This document shows, piece by piece, positions 1-6,143 of a DNA stretch of 8,172 bases. Under the pieces are notes generated by a model that made no database searches, was not told the DNA's origin, and was given only the letters and a program-made list of their open reading frames with translations. Origin of the DNA: Solirubrobacteraceae bacterium (GTDB lineage: Bacteria; Actinomycetota; Thermoleophilia; Solirubrobacterales; Solirubrobacteraceae); NCBI GenBank assembly GCA_024710825.1, contig JANJUA010000252.1, positions 1 to 8,172 of the forward strand, in the 5' to 3' direction. The position numbers were made by a program, and so were the translations under genes. How positions within the stretch are numbered: position 1 is the stretch's first letter; the number at the start of each line of letters is the position of its first letter.

Positions 1-374
1 ACCCGGCACGCTTCGGCGACGCTCGCGGCCGGGCGCCGGCGGGCAATCCCCATCATGGGGAACCCGGACCCGCCGGCGCCCAGCGCGATCGCCGCCCGTC
101 CTCCCGAGAGCTCGTGCAACGTCGCCAGCCCCTGGGCCGTCACCGCCGGATGGACCGCGTACGGCTCGGCGATCGCGCCGCCGATGCCGATGCGCTCGGT
201 GGCGAGCGTCGACACCGTCATGCGGACGAGCATGTCGCGGTAGAAGCGCTCGTTGGAGTGCCAGAGGCAGTCGTAGCCGAGGGCCTCCGCGTCGCGGGCG
301 ATGCCGGCCCAGTCCGCGGTCGGCACGTCCGCGATGCTCGGTGACGGGAGCCCGAGGTGGAACGTCAGAGCCAT
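1..374 (-). CDS. LLM-class flavin/F420-dependent monooxygenase, N-terminal part (runs off the window)
   Basis: About 124 codons are present, from the ATG at 374 to the window edge, where the frame is still open. The protein starts MALTFHLGLPSPS, a first beta-strand typical of bacterial luciferase-like TIM barrels. It continues through a helix with ALGYDCLWHSNE and a segment around TERIGIGGAIAEPYAVHP, then LGAGGSGFPMMGIARRRP, which resembles the glycine-rich loop of F420-dependent Mer-like and FMN-dependent members. Family enzymes oxidise or reduce small substrates using FMNH2 or F420. RutA, the uracil ring-opening monooxygenase, is one example, but orthology to RutA is not claimed. The start lies five bases after the M20 stop codon, so it is the fourth protein gene of the regulator operon. 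No strong ribosome site is seen, and coupling to the M20 gene is likely. Cofactor and substrate remain open because the C-terminal two thirds are missing. Confidence 0.85.
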   Translation of the reverse strand, partial: MALTFHLGLPSPSIADVPTADWAGIARDAEALGYDCLWHSNERFYRDMLVRMTVSTLATERIGIGGAIAEPYAVHPAVTAQGLATLHELSGGRAAIALGAGGSGFPMMGIARRRPAASVAEACR

Positions 375-379
375 CGCTG

Positions 380-1651
380 CTAGGCCCCGGCGGCCGCCGC
401 GTGCCTGACCGGTTTGATCTCGTTGCAGACGTTGAGGGCGATCTGCGCGTAGACCTCGGCGCAGCTCACCAGGTCGTCGATCTCCATCGAGCGGTTGCGG
501 ATGCCTCGCGGCGGGCCGTACGTGATGCTGGGGATCCCCATCTCGTTGAAGATGAGGACGTCGCGCCACATGCTCGAGATGACCGGCTCGGCCTGCTCGA
601 CGTCGGCCTCGAACACCTCGCGGTGCGCGGTGCGGATGCCCCCGAGCAGCGGCCCGGTGTCGCCCGCCGGATACGAGCGCCGATACACGAACAGCTCGAC
701 GTCGCCGGCCACGCCCTCGGACTCCAGCAGCTCCAGCAGCTCCCGCCGGATGGCGAGCGGATCGCTCTCGGGCGTCAGCCGGCAGTCGACGTACATCGCG
801 CACAGCTCGGAGGTGCGGGTGATGTGGTACGGGTTGCCGGCGCGGATGGCGCCGATGACGACCTTGGGGACGATCGTGCCGTCCTTGGACTCGTAGCGGA
901 AGCGTCGCTCGTACTCGCGCCCCCAGTTCTGCAGCGCGGGGATCACGAGCGCCGCCCGCACGATCGCGTTCGGGTGGTTGACGTCCACCTCGGCGTCCGG
1001 CGTGAACGGCGTGTACCACTGCTCGTCGCCGTAGACGACGATCTTGAAGAAGGCCTTGCCCGCCTCGATGGAGGCCACCCGGAAGTCGGTGCCCTCGGCG
1101 ACCAGCGCGTAGTCCGCCACGCCGCCGTGCTGGATCAGGTAGCGGGCTCCGGTCTCCTTGCTCATGTACTTCGGCGCCTCGAACTCGTCGACCGGCTCGT
1201 AGCCGATCTCGCCGGTCACCGCGGAGAGCAGCAGGTCGCCGCGCAGCTCGGCACCGGCCCGGCGCAGCGCCGCGGCGGCGATCATGAAGGCGGCCATCGG
1301 ACCCTTGTCGTTGACGATCCCCTCGCCGTGGAGGGTGTCGCCCTCGCGCCACGCGCCATGGTTGCGGTCCTCGTCGGGGTCGCGCAGGCTCCAGCGGTCC
1401 TCGCGGCTGCGGCCCGTGTCCATGTGGCTGTTGAAGATCAGGCTGTAGCCGTCGCCCTGTCCCGGCAGCCGGCCGAGCACGTTGAAGCGCTCCGCGGACA
1501 TGCCGATGCGCCGAGGAGCGAAGCCCTCCCGCCGCATCCACTGGTAGACGAACTCGCCGACCTCGCCCTCGCCGCCGGGCGGGCTCTCGATGTTGCAGAT
1601 GTCCAGCGCGAGCTCGACGAGCTCGTCACGGTCGATGCGCAGATCCGTCAT
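380..1651 (-). CDS. M20-family metallohydrolase (ArgE/DapE/YlmB-like) with atypical active site
   Basis: A 423-residue cytoplasmic enzyme of the M20 zinc amidohydrolase fold, the usual length for deacylases such as ArgE or YlmB. Recognisable elements are FNSHMDTG (H76, D78), GEGIVNDKGPMAA (D115, the bridging ligand position), VTGEIG (E148), AEGTDF (E186) and a C-terminal ITYGPPRG turn. Two expected residues are not where they should be. The pair Glu-Glu of the DEE motif is Gly147-Glu148, so the general-base Glu is replaced. The C-terminal ligand His of the A-H-x-x-x-E motif appears as Met389 in SMEIDDLV. The enzyme may belong to a divergent subfamily. The ATG at 1651 overlaps the stop codon of the cysteine hydrolase (ATGA) and is preceded by a purine-rich GGGGAGAGG, which decides this start over the longer open frame upstream. 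Hydrolysis of an amide or carbamoyl bond is inferred; the substrate is unknown. Confidence 0.88.
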   Translation of the reverse strand: MTDLRIDRDELVELALDICNIESPPGGEGEVGEFVYQWMRREGFAPRRIGMSAERFNVLGRLPGQGDGYSLIFNSHMDTGRSREDRWSLRDPDEDRNHGAWREGDTLHGEGIVNDKGPMAAFMIAAAALRRAGAELRGDLLLSAVTGEIGYEPVDEFEAPKYMSKETGARYLIQHGGVADYALVAEGTDFRVASIEAGKAFFKIVVYGDEQWYTPFTPDAEVDVNHPNAIVRAALVIPALQNWGREYERRFRYESKDGTIVPKVVIGAIRAGNPYHITRTSELCAMYVDCRLTPESDPLAIRRELLELLESEGVAGDVELFVYRRSYPAGDTGPLLGGIRTAHREVFEADVEQAEPVISSMWRDVLIFNEMGIPSITYGPPRGIRNRSMEIDDLVSCAEVYAQIALNVCNEIKPVRHAAAAGA

Positions 1652-2304
1652 GCCTCTCCCCCCGCCCCGACCGGGACCGACGAGCTCTCCAGCAGCGTCT
1701 GGAACTCGTCGAGCTCGAACGCGTCGCCGAAGTAGATGTCGAAGTTGCGCAGGAACGCGTCGTGCAGGTCGTCGAACGAGCCGCCGATGCACTCCTTGAC
1801 GATGACGACGTCGAACTCGCGGAAGTACGCGTCGCGCACCGTCGAGTCGACGCAGTAGCTGCTGTTGACGCCGCAGACGATCAGCACCTGCGTGCCGAGC
1901 GCGCGCAGCGTCGTCTCCAGCGTGGTGTTGTAGAAGCACGACGAGCGCCGCTTGGTGAAGACGATGTCGTCGGGGTGCACGCTGTCGGCGAGGCCCTCGC
2001 AGAAGTCGACGTCGCTCGTGCCGCGGATGCAGACCTCGAGCCCGCGCTTCTGGTGGTGCGTCGGGATCTTCCGACGGCGGACCGTCGCGTCGTTGGGGAT
2101 GTGCTCCTGGCGCGACCAGAGGATCGGGAAGCCGGCGCCGCGGCACAGCTCGATCAGCCGGCGCACCTGCGGGACGATCGCCGACTGGTTGGCGATGCTC
2201 ACCCCCGCGCGGTCGAGGCCGCCGCCGGGGTCGATGAACCCCTTCTGCATGTCGACGACCACCAGGGCGGTGTCCTCTTTGCTGAGCGATGTCAGGTAGG
2301 TCAA
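1648..2304 (-). CDS. Isochorismatase-like cysteine hydrolase (TTG start)
   Basis: A 218-residue protein with the complete isochorismatase-like catalytic triad: Asp18 in VVVDMQKGF, Lys118 in FTKRRSSCFYNT and Cys151 in CGVNSSYCVDSTVRDAYF. The family includes nicotinamidase, N-carbamoylsarcosine amidase and the ureidoacrylate hydrolase RutB. The layout, with a long segment between the Asp and Lys and an FYNT after the Lys, fits the amidase/carbamoylase side rather than isochorismatase proper. The start is placed at the TTG at 2304 because an AGGAGG sits four bases upstream and the homologous strand begins shortly after. The longer open frame upstream is arginine-rich and would overlap the regulator gene. 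The stop overlaps the M20 start by four bases, so the two hydrolases are probably made together and may act on successive intermediates. Substrate specificity is not assignable from sequence. Confidence 0.88.
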   Translation of the reverse strand: MTYLTSLSKEDTALVVVDMQKGFIDPGGGLDRAGVSIANQSAIVPQVRRLIELCRGAGFPILWSRQEHIPNDATVRRRKIPTHHQKRGLEVCIRGTSDVDFCEGLADSVHPDDIVFTKRRSSCFYNTTLETTLRALGTQVLIVCGVNSSYCVDSTVRDAYFREFDVVIVKECIGGSFDDLHDAFLRNFDIYFGDAFELDEFQTLLESSSVPVGAGGEA

Positions 2305-2345
2305 GACGCCTCCTCGTGGTCTCTGCGATCGGCCGCCTGGCTCAT
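2301..2345 (-). CDS. Possible 14-residue leader ORF coupled to the cysteine hydrolase
   Basis: In the 61-base gap between the regulator stop and the cysteine hydrolase start there is a short frame, MSQAADRRDHEEAS, beginning with ATG. A strong GGGAGG (2351-2356) lies five bases upstream. Its TGA overlaps the TTG start of the hydrolase (TTGA), an arrangement typical of translational coupling, and the hydrolase's own AGGAGG lies inside it. The peptide has no recognisable motif and no run of one amino acid that would suggest attenuation. It may be a translated leader, a start relic of a longer hydrolase after a frameshift, or chance in a short gap. The ribosome site is the best argument for translation. 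Confidence 0.35.
   Translation of the reverse strand: MSQAADRRDHEEAS
2309..2315 (-). promoter_or_regulatory. Ribosome binding site fixing the TTG start of the cysteine hydrolase
   Basis: In the transcribed sense this reads GAGGAGG, followed by CGTC and the TTG start at 2304. It is a near-perfect anti-16S match, and no in-frame ATG lies close by, so it decides the unusual TTG start. Confidence 0.7.
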
Positions 2346-2365
2346 CGTTGCCTCCCGTTCGTTCC

Positions 2366-3103
2366 TCACAGCGCCTCCGGGTCCAGTGGACTGACGTCGA
2401 CGCGGTCGGCGAGCAGCAGCTCGACCGCCGCAAGATGGTCGGTCATGGCCTCGCGCGCGCCCTCTACGTCGCGGTTGGCGATGGCCTGCATGATTCGCTT
2501 GTGCTGCTCGATGCGCTCGGCCAGCTCGTAGCCCGGATGCGCGAGCGGCCGGCGCGTGGTGAGCAGGGCGCGCTGGATCGGCTCGGTGAGGCGGGCGAGG
2601 ACGCGGTTGCCCGAGGCGTCCAGGATCGCCTGGTGGAACTCGATGTCGGCGGTGTAGAAGATCTGCTCGGCCGAGCGGTTCACCGCGGCGCGGCGGCCGC
2701 TGGACTCGAAGTGGGCGAAGACGCTGGCCAGGCGCGCCAGGTCCGCCTCGGTGGCGCGCGACGCGGCACGGGCCGCCGCCTCGACCTCGATGATCCGGCG
2801 GGCGTCGATGTACTCGGCGAGGACGGTCGCGCTGTGCTCGCTCTGGAGCACGACCGTGAGGACGTCGGTGTCCAGGATGTCCCAGCGTCGCCGCTCCGTG
2901 ACGATGGCGCCGGGCTTGCCGTGCTGCACGACGATGAGGCCGCGATCCTCCAGCGCCCGGAGGGTCTCGCGGATCACGCCTCGGCTGACCTCGAACTGCT
3001 GCGCCAGGTCGCTCTCGCGCGGCAGCGGGTCGCCCTCCTTCAGGAGGCCTTCGACGATGTCGACCATCAGGAGGCGCATCGGTTCTCTGGAGCGTCGGGA
3101 CAT
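2366..3103 (-). CDS. GntR-family transcriptional regulator, FCD (FadR) subfamily
   Basis: A 245-residue regulator. The N-terminal winged helix-turn-helix spans about residues 10-70, with PRESDLAQQFEVSRGVIRETLRALEDRGLI as the DNA-recognition region and a wing near QHGKPGAIV. The C-terminal all-helical FCD ligand domain covers about residues 90-232. It has the expected metal/ligand residues Asp153 and His157 (ADIEFHQAI), His201 (EQHKRIMQAI) and His223 (MTDHL). Such domains usually bind small carboxylates or sugar acids, often through a metal, and release DNA on binding. The ATG at 3103 is preferred because a predicted -10 hexamer sits exactly six bases upstream, giving a leaderless transcript. 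Met9 is an alternative with a weak AGAGA upstream. The gene heads an operon with two hydrolases, an M20 enzyme and a monooxygenase. An operator-like palindrome in its own promoter points to autoregulation. Confidence 0.93.
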   Translation of the reverse strand: MSRRSREPMRLLMVDIVEGLLKEGDPLPRESDLAQQFEVSRGVIRETLRALEDRGLIVVQHGKPGAIVTERRRWDILDTDVLTVVLQSEHSATVLAEYIDARRIIEVEAAARAASRATEADLARLASVFAHFESSGRRAAVNRSAEQIFYTADIEFHQAILDASGNRVLARLTEPIQRALLTTRRPLAHPGYELAERIEQHKRIMQAIANRDVEGAREAMTDHLAAVELLLADRVDVSPLDPEAL

Positions 3104-3109
3104 AGAGAG

Positions 3110-3138
3110 ATTGAATCAGTCAATGACAGCCCTGACAA
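3110..3138 (-). promoter_or_regulatory. Promoter with operator A, upstream of the GntR gene
   Basis: Transcribed sense: -35 TTGTCA (3138-3133), 17-base spacer, -10 TTCAAT (3115-3110). Transcription would start at the A of the regulator ATG at 3103. Overlapping the -10 and spacer is a perfect inverted repeat, ATTGA-CTGAT-TCAAT (3124-3110), with five-base arms and a five-base centre. The T-N-N-ACTGAT-N-N-AAT core recurs in the two other unit-start regions. Occupancy by a dimer would block RNA polymerase, so autorepression by the GntR protein is the natural inference. The hexamers match consensus 5/6 and 4/6. Start site and binding are not proven. Confidence 0.65.
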
Positions 3139-3166
3139 GGGCGGGCCCGAACCTTCGGGCCCGCCC
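3139..3166 (-). terminator. GC-rich hairpin terminator after the ABC importer operon
   Basis: A perfect 13-base inverted repeat, GGGCGGGCCCGAA at 3139-3151 against TTCGGGCCCGCCC at 3154-3166. It begins nine bases beyond the binding-protein stop codon. As folded RNA it gives about 12 pairs around a four-base loop. The bases following it in the transcript are TTGTCAGGG, so there is no real U-tract. This is common for actinobacterial terminators but makes efficiency uncertain. The last stem base directly abuts the -35 hexamer of the next unit. Confidence 0.75.
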
Positions 3167-3175
3167 CGGTCGGGG

Positions 3176-4246
3176 TCAGCCGTCGATGTAGTCGTTGGTG
3201 TAGTAGTCCGTGGCCGGCTTGGCCTCTTCGACGAGCCCGGAGGCCGTCAGGTTCTTGATCGTGGCGTCCCAGTCCTCGGGCGCCATCCAGCCGGTCGCCT
3301 TGCCCTCGGAGGCCGGGGTGTGGCCGAGCGACAGGCTCGTCTCCACCGTCTCCTGGACCTGCTCCAGCGGCGCGTTGGCGAGCATCGGCTGGATCGCCTT
3401 GGCGGCGGCCTCGGGGTTCGCCTCGGCCCACTCCCATGCCTCGGCCAGCGCGGCGGTCATCTTGCGCACCGTGTCCTCGTTGGCCTCCAGGTACTCTGGC
3501 AGCACGATGAGGTTCTCGGCGACGTTGAGCTGGCCCGCCTCCCAGTCCTGCGACGGCAGCCTCACGAACGTCTTCCCCGCCTGCTCCTCGAGCGGCGCGA
3601 TGCTCTGCGTCTGGTACAGGTTCACCGAGTCGCCCTTGCCGGAGGCGAACGTCGCCGCCTTGGCGGACGAGTCGACGCGTCGCACGGTCACGCTCTCCGG
3701 ATCGAGTCCGTTCTGCTCGAACAGGTACGGGTAGTACAGCGCGAACCCCTCGGTCGACGAGGTGATCAGCGTCTTGCCCGCCAGATCCTTGATCGTGTTG
3801 ACCGGATCGTCCTCGAACGACACGATCATCTGCGGATCCTGCTGGATGATCCCGTAGACCGCGATGCCCTGAGCGCCCTCGCCGAGCGCCTGGACGTAGG
3901 AGGCGACGTTGACGTAGGCCATGTCGGCCGCACCGCCGTTGAGCACCTGCATCGCGAGCACCGAGCCCTTGCCCGGGTTGAGCGTGAGGTCGATCCCGTG
4001 CTTCTCGAAGATCCCCTCTTCCTTCGCCCCGTACAGGAAGCCGTACTCCTCCTTCGGGATCCAGTCGAGCTGGAGCCGGACGTCGGTCAGATCGGCGGCG
4101 GCGGCGCCCGCCGTCGCGGTGCCGGCGGTCTCGCCGCCCTCGTCCGACCCGCCGCACCCGACGATCGCCGCGAGCGCGACGACACAGCCGACGACGGCGA
4201 GCCTACGGGCCCGTGCGAGCACGGGCAGATCCTGCAAACCCTGCAT
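3176..4246 (-). CDS. ABC importer substrate-binding lipoprotein, NMT1/THI5-like
   Basis: A 356-residue extracytoplasmic binding protein. Residues 1-31 form a lipoprotein signal: arginines near 12-15, a hydrophobic stretch AVVGCVVALAAIVG and the lipobox IVGC with Cys31 as the lipidation site. A low-complexity Gly/Ala/Thr linker follows. The mature part begins VRLQLDWIPKEEYGFLYGAKEEGIFEKHGIDL, the characteristic first lobe of NMT1/THI5-like proteins (ThiY, SsuA and relatives), and continues with a GGAADMAYVNVASY segment and an AGKTLITSSTEGF hinge region. Relatives bind pyrimidine precursors of thiamine, sulfonates, nitriles, hydantoins or other small heterocycles. The ligand cannot be chosen here, although a zwitterionic or heterocyclic nitrogen compound suits the neighbours. 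The ATG at 4246 has AGGAGG (4255-4260) eight bases upstream. It is the last gene of its operon, after the permease. Confidence 0.93.
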   Translation of the reverse strand: MQGLQDLPVLARARRLAVVGCVVALAAIVGCGGSDEGGETAGTATAGAAAADLTDVRLQLDWIPKEEYGFLYGAKEEGIFEKHGIDLTLNPGKGSVLAMQVLNGGAADMAYVNVASYVQALGEGAQGIAVYGIIQQDPQMIVSFEDDPVNTIKDLAGKTLITSSTEGFALYYPYLFEQNGLDPESVTVRRVDSSAKAATFASGKGDSVNLYQTQSIAPLEEQAGKTFVRLPSQDWEAGQLNVAENLIVLPEYLEANEDTVRKMTAALAEAWEWAEANPEAAAKAIQPMLANAPLEQVQETVETSLSLGHTPASEGKATGWMAPEDWDATIKNLTASGLVEEAKPATDYYTNDYIDG

Positions 4247-4270
4247 GGCTCTCTCCTCCTGCTTTGCTCC

Positions 4271-4300
4271 GGCGGCCCGGCCGCCCGGCTCCCAGCCGGG
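4271..4300 (-). repeat. Tandem stem-loops between permease and binding-protein genes
   Basis: Two back-to-back inverted repeats fill most of the 54-base gap. One is CCCGGCT-CCC-AGCCGGG (4284-4300), which starts immediately after the permease stop codon. The other is GGCGGC-CCG-GCCGCC (4271-4285), and the two overlap by two bases. They lie upstream of the binding-protein ribosome site. In importer operons such hairpins often limit read-through or protect a segmental transcript so that the binding protein exceeds the membrane parts. That role is inferred. In sequence this GC-rich, short palindromes can also arise by chance. Confidence 0.55.
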
Positions 4301-5146
4301 TCAGCCCTCGTGCGAGCCGCCCTCCTGTGCCGCCGCACGGGCGGCGAAGTACCAGTGGATCGTGATGCGCTCGACGATCTCGACGATGTAGAAGAGGATG
4401 ATCCCCAGCACCGCCATGAGCGTCACGGACGCGAAGATGAGCGGGGTGTTCAGCGTGCCCTGCCCCTGCAGGACGAGGTAGCCGAGCCCCGACTCCGAAC
4501 CGACGAACTCGCCGACGATCGCCCCGATCACCGCGAGCGCGACGGCGACCTTGAGCCCGCCGAAGATGTTCGGCAGCGCCGTCGGCAGCCGCACCTTCAG
4601 GAAGGACTGCAGCGACGTCGCCCGCATCGAACGGATCAGGTACATCGTGTCGCGGTCGACGGACTGGAGGCCCACGACCGTGGCGACGACGAGCGGGAAG
4701 AACGCGATCGAGAACGCGATCAGCACCTTCGGCAGGATCCCGAAGCCGAACCACAGCACCATCAGCGGCGCGATCGCCACGCGCGGGATCGCCTGCGAGG
4801 CGACGAGCAGCGGGTAGAACACGTTGCGCAAAAACGACGAGTAGACGATCGCGACCGCCAACGGGATCGCGACGACGACCGTCAGCGCGAGGCCCAGCAG
4901 GATCTCGGTCAGCGTCACCCACGTGTCCGCCATCAGCGTCGAGAACTGCGCGACGATCTCCGAGGCGACGGCCGACGGCGGCGGGAGCACGTACTCCTTG
5001 ACGTCGAAGACGACGACCGCCAGCTCCCAGAGCCCGATCAGCGCGGCGAGCGCGAGGACCGGCCCGAGCCAGCCGAACGCGCGCCGGACGTGCTCCATGC
5101 CCAGCCGGCGCCTGGCCGGGGCGGCGGCCAGATCGATGGTCGTCAT
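4301..5146 (-). CDS. ABC importer permease, SsuC/TauC/ThiX-like
   Basis: A 281-residue inner-membrane permease of the binding-protein-dependent type. Hydrophobic segments lie at roughly residues 27-47, 82-104, 111-132, 139-160, 196-213 and 236-256, giving six membrane helices. The cytoplasmic EAA-type loop that contacts the ATPase is visible around 173-195, as RSMRATSLQSFLKVRLPTALP followed by NIFGGLKVA, with the conserved glycine replaced by Ser178. The motif EYVLPPPSAV near residue 51 is characteristic of the nitrate/sulfonate/taurine permease class. The ATG at 5146 overlaps the ATPase stop codon (ATGA), and GAGGGGG lies about ten bases upstream. The much longer open frame upstream simply runs antiphase to the ATPase gene. 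The protein presumably works as a homodimer with the adjacent ATPase and lipoprotein. Confidence 0.93.
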   Translation of the reverse strand: MTTIDLAAAPARRRLGMEHVRRAFGWLGPVLALAALIGLWELAVVVFDVKEYVLPPPSAVASEIVAQFSTLMADTWVTLTEILLGLALTVVVAIPLAVAIVYSSFLRNVFYPLLVASQAIPRVAIAPLMVLWFGFGILPKVLIAFSIAFFPLVVATVVGLQSVDRDTMYLIRSMRATSLQSFLKVRLPTALPNIFGGLKVAVALAVIGAIVGEFVGSESGLGYLVLQGQGTLNTPLIFASVTLMAVLGIILFYIVEIVERITIHWYFAARAAAQEGGSHEG

Positions 5147-5967
5147 CGGGTCAGCACCCCCTCGCGGACGAACAGCTCGCGCACGTGGGCGACGTGGCCG
5201 GCGAACTCGGGCGCGCTCTCCAGAGCGGGGGTGCGCGGCCGCGGCAGGTCGATGTCGATGATCTCCGCGATCCGACCGGGGCGGCTCGTCATCACCACGA
5301 CGCGGTCCGAGAGGAGCACGGCCTCCGGGATGCTGTGGGTGATGAAGAGGACGGAGACGCCCGAGCTCTGATGGATCTCCAGCAGGTCGGCGCTCATCCG
5401 CTCTCGCGTGAGCGCGTCCAGGGCGCCGAACGGCTCGTCCATGAGGAGCAGCTCGGGCTCGTGGAGCAGCGCTCGGCAGATCGACACGCGCTGGCGCATG
5501 CCGCCGGAGAGCTCGTAGGGATAGCGGTCGTCGAAGCCCTCCAGGCCGGCGAGTCGCAGCAACTCGGCGGCGCGCGCTCGGTGCTTGTCCCCGTTGAGGC
5601 CGCGCACCTCCGACTGGAGCATCACGTTGCGCAGAACGGTGCGCCACTCGAGCAGCGCGTCGCGCTGGAAGACGACGCCGAGCCGCGGATGCGCGCCGTC
5701 GACCGGCTCGCCGTCGATCTCGATGTCGCCCGACGACGCCTGGACGAGACCGGCGACCATCGTCAGCAGCGTGCTCTTGCCGCAGCCGCTCGGGCCGACC
5801 ACCGAGACGAACTCGCCGCGCGCGATCTGAAATGACGCGCCCGCGACCGCGTCCACCGTTCCCCGCCGCGACTTGTAGGTCTTGGTCACGTCCCGCAGCG
5901 CAAGGTGCGCCGGCGGGTCCGGACGGTCCTGCACCGTCGCGGGCGCTGAGCTCTCCGCCATGCTCAT
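5143..5967 (-). CDS. ABC importer ATPase, SsuB/TauB/ThiZ-like
   Basis: A 274-residue nucleotide-binding subunit with every diagnostic motif: Walker A GPSGCGKST (58-66), Q-loop Gln101 in VVFQRDALLEW, signature LSGGMRQRV (153-161), Walker B LLLMDEPFG (173-181), D-loop ALDALT and switch His211 in FITHSI. The Q-loop and the SRPGRI segment near residue 228 place it in the nitrate/sulfonate/taurine group. The start is chosen at the ATG at 5967 (MSMAESS), with Met3 equally possible. A GTG at 6087 would add 40 arginine-rich residues unlike the family and is disfavoured. The chosen ATG has no clear ribosome site but overlaps the stop of a small upstream frame, which may supply ribosomes by coupling. 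It is the first gene of the importer operon and overlaps the permease start by four bases. Confidence 0.93.
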   Translation of the reverse strand: MSMAESSAPATVQDRPDPPAHLALRDVTKTYKSRRGTVDAVAGASFQIARGEFVSVVGPSGCGKSTLLTMVAGLVQASSGDIEIDGEPVDGAHPRLGVVFQRDALLEWRTVLRNVMLQSEVRGLNGDKHRARAAELLRLAGLEGFDDRYPYELSGGMRQRVSICRALLHEPELLLMDEPFGALDALTRERMSADLLEIHQSSGVSVLFITHSIPEAVLLSDRVVVMTSRPGRIAEIIDIDLPRPRTPALESAPEFAGHVAHVRELFVREGVLTR

Positions 5968-6056
5968 GCGCGCTCGAAGCGCCCGGGGACCTGCGCGCGC
6001 ATCGCGGTTCGTCGACTCGTGCGGCGGCGCGCTGCGTTGGCGTACCTGAAGGCCAT
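5964..6056 (-). CDS. Possible 30-residue upstream ORF coupled to the ABC ATPase
   Basis: Within the 5' leader of the importer operon an ATG at 6056 opens a 30-codon frame. It starts MAFRYANAARRRTS, is strongly arginine-rich, and its TGA overlaps the ATPase ATG (ATGA). AGAGGGG lies nine bases before the ATG. No domain is recognisable, and the composition resembles that of chance frames in GC-rich DNA. The overlap with a start codon that itself lacks a ribosome site is the only real support for translation. A regulatory leader is possible but unproven. Confidence 0.25.
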   Translation of the reverse strand: MAFRYANAARRRTSRRTAMRAQVPGRFERA

Positions 6057-6110
6057 ACCCCGGTTCCCCTCTCCTCGCTCCCGGCACCTACCCCGGATGC
6101 CGTGCGAGAG

Positions 6111-6139
6111 ATTCGATCAGTTGAGGTCCGCTCTGTCAA
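6111..6139 (-). promoter_or_regulatory. Promoter with operator B, upstream of the ABC importer operon
   Basis: Transcribed sense: a perfect -35 TTGACA (6139-6134), 17-base spacer, -10 TCGAAT (6116-6111, four of six to consensus). The predicted start near 6103 leaves a leader of about 136 bases before the ATPase ATG. The spacer and -10 contain CTCAACTGATCGAAT (6125-6111), which shares the T-N-N-ACTGAT-N-N-AAT core with the elements at 3110-3124 and 8154-8168, plus the following CTCTC with the first of these. The arms are less symmetrical than in operator A. The promoter begins only four bases beyond the aldolase stop codon. Confidence 0.7.
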
Positions 6140-6143
6140 CCCC

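Noticed and set aside
341..1735. A plus-strand frame of 464 codons over the M20 gene
   Set aside because: It is low-complexity and rich in Arg, Asp, Ala and Val, with no recognisable fold, and lies opposite a gene with clear metal-site motifs.
2305..2433. Longer cysteine hydrolase starting inside the GntR gene
   Set aside because: The extension reads as Arg/Ser-rich shadow sequence over the regulator's C-terminus, while an AGGAGG directly precedes the TTG at 2304.
2348..5371. A plus-strand open frame of about 1000 codons antisense to the regulator, binding protein and permease
   Set aside because: Its composition is dominated by Arg, Asp, Glu, Leu and Val with no domain, as expected for the antisense frame of GC-rich genes. 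The minus strand holds three clear families across the same bases.
5968..6087. N-terminal extension of the ABC ATPase to the GTG at 6087
   Set aside because: The 40 added residues are arginine-rich and unlike the family, whose proteins begin close to the first beta-strand at residue 20-25 of the chosen product.
5968..6143. TPP riboswitch ahead of the importer, suspected because NMT1-type importers can serve thiamine salvage and the sequence contains ACTGATC
   Set aside because: The conserved CTGAGA and the rest of the TPP core are absent, and the ACTGAT element recurs in two other promoters with no riboswitch-like surroundings.
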